Below, piece by piece: positions 26,866 through 36,939 of a stretch of 64,000 nucleotides of DNA. The DNA is from Cenococcum geophilum 1.58 (Eukaryota; Ascomycota; Dothideomycetes; Gloniales; Gloniaceae), in the NCBI GenBank assembly GCA_001692895.1, contig KV748197.1:2175813-2239812 (forward strand). The letters run 5' to 3'. Both the position numbers and the translations under genes were made by a program. The notes under the pieces were generated by a model that was not told the origin of the DNA, made no database searches, and saw nothing but the letters and a program-made list of their open reading frames with translations. Numbering within the stretch: position 1 is the first letter of the stretch; the number at the start of each line of letters is the position of its first letter.

Positions 26866-26952
26866 ATGCTCAATATTATCGCAAGATGGCAAGCCTGCAT
26901 CGTGTCCGGCGTCCTCTTGTATCTCGCCCTGGTCTGATCTCAACGATATTGG

Positions 26953-27127
26953 TGTCGAACGGTCGCCTACTGCCTACCTGGTGGCAATTTGTCGTCGTCA
27001 GCTTTGTCGTCAGCCTGTGACTCATGTCTACCTTTTTGCCACCTACCTCATGTATATATAGTCACTTTTCTTCGTAGATCAATAATCACACAAGTCCTCA
27101 TTTTCGGACCTTATTTTCAGGTCGACA
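26953..27127 (+). repeat. 5' LTR of copia-like element
   Basis: It begins TGTCGAACGGTCGCC and ends TTTTCAGGTCGACA. A TATATATAG box near 27,053-27,061 may be the core promoter. It matches the 3' LTR at 172 of 175 positions by eye. Confidence 0.92.
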
Positions 27128-27138
27128 GTTATGAGCCC
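27128..27138 (+). promoter_or_regulatory. Primer-binding site for initiator tRNA-Met half molecule
   Basis: GTTATGAGCCC directly follows the 5' LTR. It is the complement of GGGCTCATAAC, the anticodon stem-loop of initiator tRNA-Met, with CAU as the anticodon. Priming from an internally cut initiator tRNA is known for copia and Ty5-type elements and supports placing this element with Ty1/copia. Confidence 0.8.
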
Positions 27139-27299
27139 GGGGTTGTTTCCTATGCACCAATTATTCTTTTAATCAGCTGTTCCTACAGGCTCGTATCCGG
27201 GTACTACTCTTATACTCGTGAATACTTCCAAATCAATACCAAACGACTTCCTTCGATTAGTTATAACAGACGATTCCCACAGTACCACAAGCTTGTAGA

Positions 27300-27540
27300 G
27301 GCTAGACATGAGGCAGGGACGAGCCAGATACGAGGCAAGGAGCCAGACACGAGGCAGGGCCCAGGGGCCAGACACGAGGCAGGTGCTAGATGGACGATTA
27401 CTAAACAGCAGGGAAGGATCTAGGCACCACTAGTACGACTTAGTTGGATGCTAGATGGACGATTGCTGAATAGTATGGTAGGATCTAGGCACTACTACGG
27501 CTTAGTTAGATACTAGATGGACAGTTACTAAATGACATTC
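27300..27540 (+). repeat. Degenerate tandem repeats inside the LTR element
   Basis: The first part (27,306-27,383) repeats a unit close to AGCCAGACACGAGGCAGG. The second part holds two and a half units of 62-65 bp, starting at 27,384, 27,449 and 27,511, each opening with CTAGATGGAC. The following 250 bp are shared with the TIR element at 51,493-53,146, which also carries minisatellites. Confidence 0.75.
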
Positions 27541-29446
27541 GATTGAGGAAACGAACACCAGAACGATTCGATCAGTCGATTGATCGAATCAAACCAGAGA
27601 CTTGATATCGGCCCGTTGCCGAATCAAATCAAACCAAACCAGAGCCTCGATATCGGCCCATTGCCGAATCAAATCGAATCAAATCAAATTAAGGCCTCCT
27701 AGGGAGGTACAACAGACGTCAATCGTTCGAGCGCACAGCCAGCGAATAAGGAACGATTCGGTTAATTGATCGATCGAATTAAGTTAAAAAGAATTATTTT
27801 GAACCACTTAAAAGAACCTACGTGTCTTAACTCCTTCTAAGCAAGCTTCTGCTATTGGTTCGCTTAGGTGCACGTGATTAAGTTAAATCTAACTTTTAGA
27901 CAACTGTCTACCCTGCAAGACTCTATTATCATTCTCATTAAAATATACAAATATCCAACACGCAGACGTTAGATACACGCGACAGAAGAAGCAGCAAGTA
28001 TTACTAACGCAATGGCTCCATCAGCTGTCCCGTTCGAGCCGTTCTACACGGCGTTAAAGAATCTACGTCACAAAGTACACAAACACACCACAACCTCAGT
28101 CAACCTCACCCTACCCATTCGACCGTCAGACCTCTCCACGGATTCGAACCCTTACCTAGATGGCGCCATAGGCATGCTAAGCGACTCGACAGCTTTCCTA
28201 TATAACAACGATGCTCCGTGGGCCGTAAGAGTAGCGGAGGTCAAAAGGGGTGTCGATTGAGTCGATGCCAAAGTGGACGAGGTCAAGACACAAGTTGATG
28301 AGGTCAAGACACAAGTTGATGAGGTCAAGACACAAGTTGATGAGGTTAAGACGCAAATAAGGTCACTGGATAAACGTCTTACAACACAGGTTAACGACGT
28401 TAAGTTACAAATAATGTTAATAGAAATGCAAATAAACAACGTTAGGATAAGCCTTTGTAACCAGACGGAAGGCCTTCGTAACCATACGGCAGTTCAGCTA
28501 AACTCCCTACGGAAGTGGCTCGACGATCTAATTGAACCTATCTCAGCGCCTATTTAGGATAAAGGCTCCTAGAAATATACCGTGGCTAAGGGCTTTCCTA
28601 GCAGAGTTAAGGACTTCTAGAAGCTTATTTTAGACCCTACTACCCTAATAAAGCTCGCAAAACATTACTTAGTATAAGGCTAGGACCGATGGAAGAGAGC
28701 TACTTTAAGGGATACTGATGTTACCTGCTACATGGACTTAAAGGATGCAGTTACCGCGCATCCCTACAAGTGCCTGATGGCTCTGGCTATGAAATGGGGC
28801 CTACAGTACAGCGTCCTTAAACGCCCAAGAACATCTCCATAACACTAAGGCCTAGGAAAACGCAAGGTAGAGACAGATAATGGGTTAAGACGAGTTAGGG
28901 CACGAGAGGACTAGGGTAGCAATTCTACAACAGGATCAGAATCAACCTCTTCACAAGATATTAACAACCAACGGTCTCAGCCGAGTAGAGTAGTATCGGT
29001 ACAGGTACGGGTACCTGCTCGTACAGAGGGACGATATGGGGATCTTCTAGAACGAATACTAGCGGCAGCTGATAGACAGGAAAGACAAAGAGATAAGGTT
29101 AAAGACCCTTATTATAGTGATCGGATTAAGTGGAGAATTAAGTCACCTATAACTACTGAACGACGGAGGAATCGTATGCGTTATTAGGACGGTCGATCGG
29201 TCCATACCTCTAAACTTAATGGACGACATCAGGATCACGACTCAAGGAAACGCAGCCCTAGGAAAGAGCCTAGTCGATCGGTCTCTAGCGATAACCCTTA
29301 TGGATTATATACTAGTGAGGAGTTTCGACTTCGTCGACCACTCTCTAGACTACTCTCTAGTGGGGAGCTTTAGCGGAGGAAAGGCGATGGAAATTGATGC
29401 AATCGTTAACTTAACACCACGCTAAGACTGGTGATACAGCTTCGAC

Positions 29447-30634
29447 CAGTGTGTCCAACAGTCAGCTAGCTGCGAGCTTCAGCTTTTATAGCTGACTGAC
29501 TGCGTCAATTGGACCGCTCGCTGTCCGCTGACTGTAAGGTAAGGTACGCTGACTGTCACGCTGTCAGCTAGCTGTCCCAATTAGGAAAGTGATATAGACT
29601 TTATGGTGTTTCGTTGCAGATTTTTAGCAGCACCTCTCTATATACAAATATTAACGTTGCCCGATTAAATCCAACCCCAATTTACCCAATATAGTATTCA
29701 AATATAGCTAAATTCGTCCTGCGCACCCATAGAGGTTTAAAAAGGTAGAACGTTTGGTGGTGACGTCAGTGGCAAGGTTAAAAAGAAGGCATTAGTAAGG
29801 GCTCCGGAGGCTTTATTTCTATATTAAATTCGATTAAATACGAAGCTCTATTAAATGTATCTTACCAAACTGGCTTTTCTGCCTCTATAAGTAAAGCACC
29901 TAGTCTTTAAGCCAGATGGCAGAGCTTACACAGCCAGAGCCTTTTTTGCCCAAAGAACCGTCCTAAAAAAGGTCTACTCTATGCTTCTATATTAGTAATA
30001 TAGGAGCTTTGCTTATTAATAACCCAGTATCCGTATTTGCCAGTAAGCTTACCGTATATTATTAAGTAGAGATTATCCTAATTAATAGGAAAGATACAGC
30101 TATAGTTCCGATTTGCTAGAGGAGGCTCTCGCGATGCGGAATTATCTTAATTGCCCAATTTGGTATTATCGTTAATTAAAAGGGGGGAGGAAGCAGTTAA
30201 TTTATAAATCCTATGCGGTGCGAAAGGAGTTAAATAAGGAAGAAGTAGAGGAGGAAGCAGACGAAGAAGCTCTACTGCCTAGCTAACACGTGAAATGTAA
30301 TATACGTTACATTTTATATAGGTAACAAAGTGGTAAGCTTTAGCATAGGTTTCGGCGCGCAATAGAGATATTAGGGAAAATGCTTTATTTACTACGGCTA
30401 AGCGAGAGATTCCCATTGCTTAGTGTATAATTAACCAACCAGATTATCCGAATATCCTTAACTTCTACTAAAGCTTCAACTTACCACCAAATCTTACCGC
30501 CAAGACAGCGAGCTGTCAGCTAGCTGCAGTCTTATAGCTGACTGACTGTCACAACTCAGTCAGCCAGCTGACTGCTTACATTAGCAGCCTCTTGGCAGCG
30601 AAGCTGACAGCGTCGCTGACTCTTGGACACACTG
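29447..30634. mobile_element. Non-autonomous hAT-like element (family 1), 1,188 bp
   Basis: The termini are CAGTGTGTCCAA and TTGGACACACTG, and both ends carry AGTCAGC-type subterminal repeats (CTGACTG and its complement many times). A perfect 8-bp target duplication, GCTTCGAC, lies at 29,439-29,446 and 30,635-30,642. Eight-base duplications and CAGTG-like ends are typical of hAT. No transposase frame is present, so it would depend on a transposase encoded elsewhere. It lies inside the copia-like element and is therefore the youngest of the three layers at this locus. Confidence 0.88.
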
Positions 30635-30671
30635 GCTTCGACCTGCGAGCAAGCTCAAAGCTGGGGGGGTG

Positions 30672-30846
30672 TGTTGAACGGTCGCCTACTGCCTACCTGG
30701 TGGCAATTTGTCGTCGTCAGCTTTGTCGTCAGCCTGTGACTTATGTCTACCTTTTTGCCACCTACCTCATGTATATATAGTCACTTTTCTTCGTAGATCA
30801 ATAATCACACGAGTCCTCATTTTCGGACCTTATTTTCAGGTCGACA
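30672..30846 (+). repeat. 3' LTR of copia-like element
   Basis: Begins TGTTGAACGGTCGCC and ends AGGTCGACA. The G-run at 30,662-30,669 just before it, within AAGCTGGGGGGGTG, is the polypurine tract. Confidence 0.92.
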
Positions 30847-32123
30847 ATTGGCGTAGAGATGCTGTGCGACACAAGTTTCCAACAAGAGCCTTATATCGCT
30901 CCATGACTCTAGATGATGCCTTTGCCATACAATCTCGACTAGCTGTGGTTGAATTTCCAACAATATTCTCTGGCTCTGTGTTCTTTGCGCTTTTTAAGGT
31001 ATGTCGCTAGTCTCATTGGCCTTTAGCGCAGGAGGCTGAATGCCAATAGACATATGGGATCCCCTTGATCTTACGCCTCCTTATCGCAACTGGACAACTT
31101 GTGAACGAGGATACTGCTTCCAAGCGAGCGGCGGACACTGGTGTTATTTTGACGGAAGTGGTCTTATACCACCCATCCTCGCCTCGAGCCATCGACGGTA
31201 TTGCTCGTATGAACTATCTCCATGGATGGTATCGAAAAAGCGGCAAAATTTCCGATGAAGACATGCTTTATACGCTCAGTCTCTTCGTGCTGGAGCCTAT
31301 TCGATGGACGCAACGTTTTGAGTGGCGGGAACCTGCAGAGGTCGAACGTTGTGCCATGGGAGCGTACTGGCGCTTCATGGGCGACGCCATAGAAATCCCT
31401 TACACTGTACTTAAATCTTATAAGTCTGGATGGACCGATGGACTGCACTTCCTTAATAAGCTTAAGGCGTGGAGTCTGGCCTACGAGGCCGAGCATATGC
31501 TACCTGCTGAGACGAACAAGGCAGTGGCTAAAGGAACAATTAATATTGCTCTGTATATTCTGCCCAAATGGCTCCATGCTGCAGGTCTTGATTTCGTGTC
31601 AAGTCTGCTCGAGCCAAGGTTACGAAAAGCGATGAAGTACTAGACCCCTATTGCTGCAGCCTACAGACATCTGCTGACGTCCACAGGTTCAATGATCCTT
31701 CATGGTTTGCGGTCTCAGCTGTCAACATAGTCATGAGCATACGGAAGATCCTTCTGCGGTACCTCTTCCTTCCTCGCCCATACTTTCTCCGGAAACGCTG
31801 GTTCAGCGAAGAAGCAAATGCAAACGGTCGCTTCAATGCTGACCATTACATCTCGCATCCCTGGTATATCAAACCGACTCTTTTTGAGAGATGGAGCCTG
31901 AAGTCTTTGCTTCTCCGACTCGCTGGTGGAGCAATTCCTGGAGATGATGGCGACAAATACATGCCGCAGGGTTATATTATCTCAGAAATCGGGCCCGAAG
32001 CTCTGCGCGGGAAAGGCGAATCAGACATGCAGGTCACACGGGAGAAACTAGTGAATGAGAAGAAGATTGGTTGCCCATTCAGTGGTTGGTAGATGAGAAC
32101 ACAGATGAGGATGTTGTTGTAAG

Positions 32124-32421
32124 TGTTACGGAATCGCTGCAAGCATCGTGATAAGCTCGATTCGCACTTACCAGCGCTTTTATCCTTGACCGCTGCTAAC
32201 GGCCACGTTTACGTTGTAGGGATACTTTCTAAGTGAGAGCGTTTCAATGAATATTTCGCATTGTACCTAAAATAATAATATTGCGAAGATAAAGAAGGAA
32301 AAGAGACACTCGTAAACTAAATACATGGAGCCGAGGCGGTCTCGGAGCGGTATCGAAACCAAGGGAATGCATAGCATCAAAACTAAATAAGGGGGCGATG
32401 CACAGCATCAGGACCGTAACA
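32124..32421. repeat. Solo-LTR-like repeat
   Basis: This 298-bp stretch begins TGTTACGGAATCG and ends AGGACCGTAACA, so its ends are inverted copies of each other as in LTRs. Its right half recurs at 24,116-24,291. The flanking pentamers (GTAAG and GCTTG) do not match, so a simple solo LTR with intact target duplication is not proven. It begins 31 bp after the stop codon of the mpaB-like gene and may overlap its 3' end. Confidence 0.55.
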
Positions 32422-33149
32422 GCTTGTACGAGTTACTCCAGCTTTTTACACCCCATACCAAGTAATCTGCTATTAAAAGTTTTACCTGATATTCTATTGC
32501 CTACTACTAGGACTAAGTCCTTTTAGTAAGTCTTTTATTACCAAGTATTCTGTTACTAAGGGGGGTTTTTTTTAAGTATTCTATTACTAACTATTCTACT
32601 ACTAACTGTTCTATTTATTTCACCTACTATATTTTACCGCTTTAACTATCTGCCTTTATTACGATATTTCGGTGATAACTGTAAGCCACGTACTAAACAA
32701 CCCAATTCGTTGTCCTAAGTCATGGGAAACAGTTTCGAACCTAGGCAGAACATCTCAGTTTATATACGGAGGATATTAACGATATTTCTCATACTAAGCG
32801 CTTCTACTCATTTATCGCCTGAACTGTTTCATGCCCCACGATATCACATTCATGTAGCATTGCGCTTCCAATTCTCTTCTCCATTTCTACAATATCGATG
32901 GCGATTAAGCTTACGGCTGAAACAGTTCGGTGACGCCAATCATGCCAATGAACCCTGGCGAAGGAAGAATCAGAGCATATATTTGCCATCGGCTCTGTCC
33001 AGTCTGCGTCTGCTTACCGATGCAAAAATGACGAAATCCGTGACGATGTGCTTTGTCATGTTGGTTCGAAGGCCTATTGCCTCCTTGAAATCCTCTTAGA
33101 AGAACTTGATGTGACAAGAAATCCGAGACGAAATGCCATAGTGTTGATT
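32422..33149. other. Intergenic stretch, no gene recognised
   Basis: The first 250 bp are T- and A-rich with repeats of TATTCTATTACTAA-like words. The rest has open frames on both strands (plus 32,722-33,099; minus 32,911-33,117) without a recognisable family. Three related words (GGAAACAGTTTCGAAC, GAACTGTTTCATG, CTGAAACAGTTCGG) form a loose inverted repeat at about 32,725-32,930. Confidence 0.45.
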
Positions 33150-33157
33150 CTGGAATT

Positions 33158-34168
33158 CAGTGCTTTTATCAGTATTCAATATCAGTATGAGGCCGTATTG
33201 ATATTGATATTGAATAGTAATTCAATACTGAAAAGATATTGAATATTGAATATAGTACAGTCTTAGCATAGTGCTTTAATTGAACGCTCCACGCCCCTGG
33301 GCTCTCGTAGAGCTTCAAAATAGCTGCTCTCTCGCGACTGCCCTCTCATCACTATCGTCACCTTCGTGATCCTTGGCGTGGTGTAGCAGATGTCGGCTGC
33401 TCTCTAGATTCTGCCAAGAGCTCAGAAGCCTCTCGTACTACATTCGTCGCCATAAGCCTCCCCCCGGCGGTAATATTACTTTGTAGCCAGCTCTTTAAGT
33501 ACTCCGTACGTTCAATATTCGTACTCCCCAATAATATGCGGTCCCATGAGATTGTTCACCGTGTACCTGAAAAGACTCGCTCAGCCTCTGCCGACATTGA
33601 CGGTATCAGTCATGGGTAGTCGGCTCTGCAAGTTGGATCAAGCCACTACTGCAGCGCTGTGCCAAGAAGAAGTAGCTAACCTGCGCCTTTTACGAGGCGA
33701 CTTAGGGGTGGTGTATTTGGTGTAAAGTCGCTCGACGCGTCGTCGTCGCCAAAGTGGGTAAACTAATCAGAATTAAGCTCAGAAATGGCAGAGGAGGAAG
33801 TATCATCGTCCTTAATTATAATGGTAGATAAGGGAGGCATGGCGTTAATTAAAGGGTGGGTGTATGGGGGGTGTAAAAATCGTCAAAATTAAATGATGTT
33901 GTGCGCGATGTCTTGTATGATCTAATTTAATGCTTGGTAATTTTTACTTTCTATAGGTTTACCTAATAAATCTAAAATGCGCACGTATTATAAAGAGGCC
34001 CGAGAGTCACTTACTAATACATCTGCCTTATTTTTACCACCTCAACTCTAAAAAATTCAATATTCAACATCTTTCAGTATTGAACATATCGTATTGATAT
34101 TGATATTGAACGTTCAATATTCAATATTCAATATCGCTAATCAATACCGAATACTGATAAAAGCACTG
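33158..34168. mobile_element. Non-autonomous hAT-like element (family 2), 1,011 bp
   Basis: The ends read CAGTGCTTTTATCAGTATTC on the left and its near-complement GATAAAAGCACTG on the right. A perfect 8-bp duplication, CTGGAATT, lies at 33,150-33,157 and 34,169-34,176. The subterminal 100 bp at both ends are dense in TTCAATATTGAATATTGAT-like words, which would form long hairpins. No transposase frame is seen. Its ends differ from those of the hAT-like element at 29,447, so two families are present. It lies between the mpaB-like locus and the 3' end of the leucine gene. Confidence 0.88.
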
Positions 34169-34445
34169 CTGGAATTTAAAGAGGCCGAGACGCCCTGGCT
34201 TGGTTCATTATTGGCAAAGTAAGGCTGAGGCCATTGCGGTTGAAGCTGAAAATTTTATATGCAAAGTGATGTATCAAGTGGTGAAATCATGGTTCGAGGG
34301 AGAATAGAATACTCACTGACGGTCCTTTTCGGGACAGACATAAGAGAACTGATGATGTGATGTCTGTTTATTGATGTCGACCAACTAACTAGCGGGGAGA
34401 CCACTTTTCTGGTGTTCGAACGACAGGAACCTGGCTCGATATCAA

Positions 34446-36713
34446 CTAACTGATCCCGAGGCATCCGTCTAGTCGGTCAGCTATCGAGCTTGCTGCACTA
34501 AGCAATGCCATGAGAGACGCTTGGACGACATCTTCGTGGATACCGACCCCCCACACCTTTTGTTGCTCATTGCCATTCGTGGTGCATTCTATGTAGGTTG
34601 CGGCTTTGACTTCCTTTCCTTCTCCAATAGCGTGTTCCTTGTAATCCGCAACATCGAGAACAATTCCTAGAGATAGGTTTAATGCATTCGCTAGAGAGGA
34701 GATAGCACCGTTTCCGACACCTGTAAGATGATGTTCTTGACCATTAATAGCAATAACGCCCTTGAACATACGTTTCGGGTTCTCTGATGACTGGGTCTGG
34801 CCAGGCATAGGTGCCGGCGATGTGGAGCGATCGGCCGAAATATCATAGTCGAGTAGCTCGAATCGCGGAGTCGATCGTAAATGATAACTGTCTTCAAAGA
34901 GATGGATAATCTCTGTCGGCTTCAACTCGCGTGAAAGACGATCAGCTTCTTTTTGAACTATTTTGGAGAAGGCTATTTGTAAACCACGTGGAAGGTCGAG
35001 ATGAAGATTGCGAAGGATAATCCAGGCAGCACCTCCCTTTCCAGATTGAGAGTTGACTCGAATAATCGCCTCATAGGTGCGCCCGATATCGAATGGGTCG
35101 AGCGGGAGGTATGGGAGTTGCCAAAGATCTTCGATTTTTGCCTTAGATAATTCACGAGCTGCGAATCCTTTCTTGATGGCGTCCTGATGCGACCCGCTGA
35201 AGGCGCAAACGACTAGTTGGCCGCCTGCCAGAACATCATTAGAAAGGACACAGATAAAAAGTTTAGCACCTCGAAGTGAAGGATCGCTTACCATAAGGGG
35301 CACGGGGATGCACCGGTATCTTATTGCTCTTCTCTACGAGATCGATGACTTTGTTGATTTCTGACTGAAGGCAAAGGTCAAATCAGTATACAGTTCTCCA
35401 GAGTGGATTTATCTCCAGTTTTACTTACGAAGTCGATCCCCGGGTGAATGCCCTGCGTATAAAGGTTTAGCGCAAGAACGACAAGATCCGCATTGCCCGT
35501 TCTCTCTCCGTTGCCAAACAGTGTGCCTTCAACGCGATCTGCCTAAGATGGGGGATAAAGTCAGTATCGCATTCAACAAGCCGGATTTGTACGCACCCCT
35601 GCCATTTGGGCTAGTTCAGCAGCTGCTACAGCACACCCACCTAAAGACAAGTGATAAGATTAGTATGCCGTGCTGTCCAGCGGTTATCACAGGGCTTACG
35701 ATCGTTGTGCGGGTGAAGAGACACACAAATCTTCTCCCGTTCCGAGATGTTCGTACAAAAGTACTCAATCTGGTCCGCATATATATTTGGAGGTCCGACC
35801 TCGACTGTCGCGGGAAGGTTGAAGATGATGCGATTCTGGATGCTGGGCTCCCAAGCGGCCTTGACAGCTTCGCACACCTCCAGAACGAAGTCCAGATCTA
35901 AATACAAGAGGTAGAGTCAGTACACAGTTATCCAGCGTGGGATTTTTCTTTGATTTACGTACTAGAATCCGAGAAGGTCTCAGGCGAGAATTCAAACGCC
36001 CACTCTGTGCCCGCGGAGGTTAAGTCATCCTTGGTCAAGCTGCGCACTAGCTTCGTGCATTCGACCGCCAACGCTTTCGTCTGCTCGTTAGTCATATTAA
36101 ACACGATCTGCTGAAAGCATGGCGACGTAGCAATATATAGATGGAGAATCGCTTTCTTCGAACCCTTAAGAGAGTTGACGGTACGACGAATAAGTTCAGG
36201 GCGACACGGCGTAAGAACTTGGATCCAAACGTCGTCAGGTATGGCACCTGGTGTTTCAACGAGCCGCCGCACGAAATTATAATCGGTGTCGCTCGCAGAT
36301 GGGAAGGAGACTTCGATTTCTTTGTAGCCCTGGTTTGGAATAGTTAATAGCCCGTCAGAGAGAGTTGCGGAACAGGTGAATATTTAGGGATCATGTTGAC
36401 CTACCAAATCTACCAGCATCCTAAAGTATGTCCATTTTTGGTCGCTGTCCATTGGATCTACCAGAGATTGGTTTCCCTGGATGATTATCAGCAAAGAACG
36501 TTTCGTTCCAGAAGGTCACTCGCATCGCGCAAATCAGTGGACAACCACCTCGGAGGCTTCTGTATTGACTTGGAAGGCCATTGGCGGTTTGGCAAGGAGA
36601 TGGGTGGAAACGGACGATATTTTGTGGAACTGAGGCAAAGGTAAAATCAGCATGACAGTGATATTCTGCAAGGTGGTGGTTTGGTTTACGTACGGGTCCT
36701 GGAGCATAGGCAT
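34446..36713 (-). CDS. leuA: 2-isopropylmalate synthase, nine exons, apparently intact
   Basis: It catalyses the first committed step of leucine synthesis: acetyl-CoA plus 2-oxoisovalerate gives 2-isopropylmalate. Exons on minus, in order: 36,713-36,694; 36,629-36,524; 36,476-36,405; 36,329-35,963; 35,897-35,700; 35,640-35,597; 35,542-35,429; 35,364-35,292; 35,224-34,446. They give 590 codons plus stop with no internal stop. Introns are 47-75 bp. Intron 2 (36,477-36,523) has a GC donor (GCGAGT) and AG acceptor; the others are GT..AG. The protein starts MPMLQDPSTKYRPF and has DLRDGNQ at 39-45 (catalytic and metal site), LHPHNDRG with metal-ligand histidines at 250 and 252, and GNGERTGN. The C-terminal regulatory domain, site of leucine feedback, spans about 453-590. 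The short N-terminus shows no clear mitochondrial presequence. It is the only clearly functional gene here. Confidence 0.95.
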
Positions 36714-36790
36714 CTTGGGGGTGAGATTGGAGAGAAATAAGACAAGAGGTGTGTTCGGAATAGTACATGAGTACCTGTGAGAGGAGTGAA

Positions 36791-36796
36791 GAGTCA
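36791..36796 (-). promoter_or_regulatory. Candidate GCN4/CPC1 site upstream of the leucine gene
   Basis: On the gene's strand this reads ATGACTC, about 80 bp before the start codon. TGACTC is the core bound by Gcn4-type activators of general amino acid control, which regulate leucine genes in fungi. A single short match, so modest weight. Confidence 0.45.
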
Positions 36797-36927
36797 TACG
36801 ATGGATTGTGGTGCCCGTGGTTGTTGTAGTGCGGAAATTCTTAGCTTGCCCCGCCTCGCCCCGCTCCGCCCGACAAACACCACCTTCTCCCCAGATATAT
36901 GACGAGCTTCAATCCATGATATCACTG

Positions 36928-36939
36928 CCGCAATTGCGG
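36928..36939. promoter_or_regulatory. Perfect CCG-N6-CGG palindrome upstream of the leucine gene
   Basis: CCGCAATTGCGG lies about 215 bp before the start codon. Everted CCG/CGG triplets are the type of site bound by Zn2Cys6 regulators. Leu3 prefers a four-base spacer, and here it is six, so the binding protein is open. Confidence 0.35.

Larger units (their letters stand above)
26953..30846 (+). mobile_element. Short copia-like LTR element inserted in the mpaB-like gene, fossil
   Basis: Two 175-bp LTRs (26,953-27,127 and 30,672-30,846) differ at only three sites, all transitions, so the insertion is young compared with the elements in the RIP blocks. The target duplication is ATTGG (26,948-26,952 and 30,847-30,851). 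A primer-binding site abuts the 5' LTR and a polypurine tract abuts the 3' LTR. Without its hAT-like insert the element is about 2.7 kb. A coding remnant lies at about 28,012-29,425. Its first part carries four copies of the heptad DEVKTQV (28,273-28,356), predicting a coiled coil, and may be gag-like. No protease, integrase or reverse transcriptase was recognised, so the element is probably non-autonomous. It appears broken, with a few breaks. Minisatellites fill 27,300-27,540. Confidence 0.88.
26866..32092 (+). pseudogene. mpaB-like ER-bound oxygenase gene (DUF2236), split by an LTR element
   Basis: The host gene starts at the ATG at 26,866. A hydrophobic stretch of about 13 residues (CIVSGVLLYLALV) follows, a likely ER membrane anchor. 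The frame reaches TGG at 26,950-26,952 and resumes at CGT 30,852 after the inserted element, giving RYW then RRDAVRHKFPTRA. Remaining exons are 30,852-30,998, 31,050-31,636 and 31,687-32,092, with GT..AG introns of 51 and 50 bp. Family features include MTLDDAFAIQ, EFPTIFSGSVFFALFK, TGQLVNEDTASKRAADTG, ARMNYLHG and DEDMLYTLSLFVLEPIRW. The ancestral coding length is about 409 codons, normal for the family. Members such as MpaB cleave a prenyl chain oxidatively in secondary metabolism; the substrate here is unknown. One TGA (26,935-26,937, codon 24) lies in frame before the insertion. The downstream exons stay open, so the loss looks recent. Confidence 0.85.

Noticed and set aside
27169-27375. 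Minus-strand open frame in the LTR element
   Set aside because: It runs antisense through degenerate tandem repeats and has no family resemblance.
28152-28439. Minus-strand frame with repeated Thr-Ser-Ser-Thr-Cys
   Set aside because: It is the antisense of the coiled-coil heptad repeats on the plus strand.
31164-31496. Minus-strand open frame of 110 codons
   Set aside because: It is antisense to the second downstream exon of the mpaB-like gene.
32722-33117. Overlapping open frames on both strands, one vaguely like a LINE reverse transcriptase linker
   Set aside because: The resemblance is too weak and the frames are short. No catalytic motif is visible.
35521-35901. Plus-strand open frame of 126 codons
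   Set aside because: It lies antisense to exons and introns 4-7 of the leucine gene, which explain the sequence fully.
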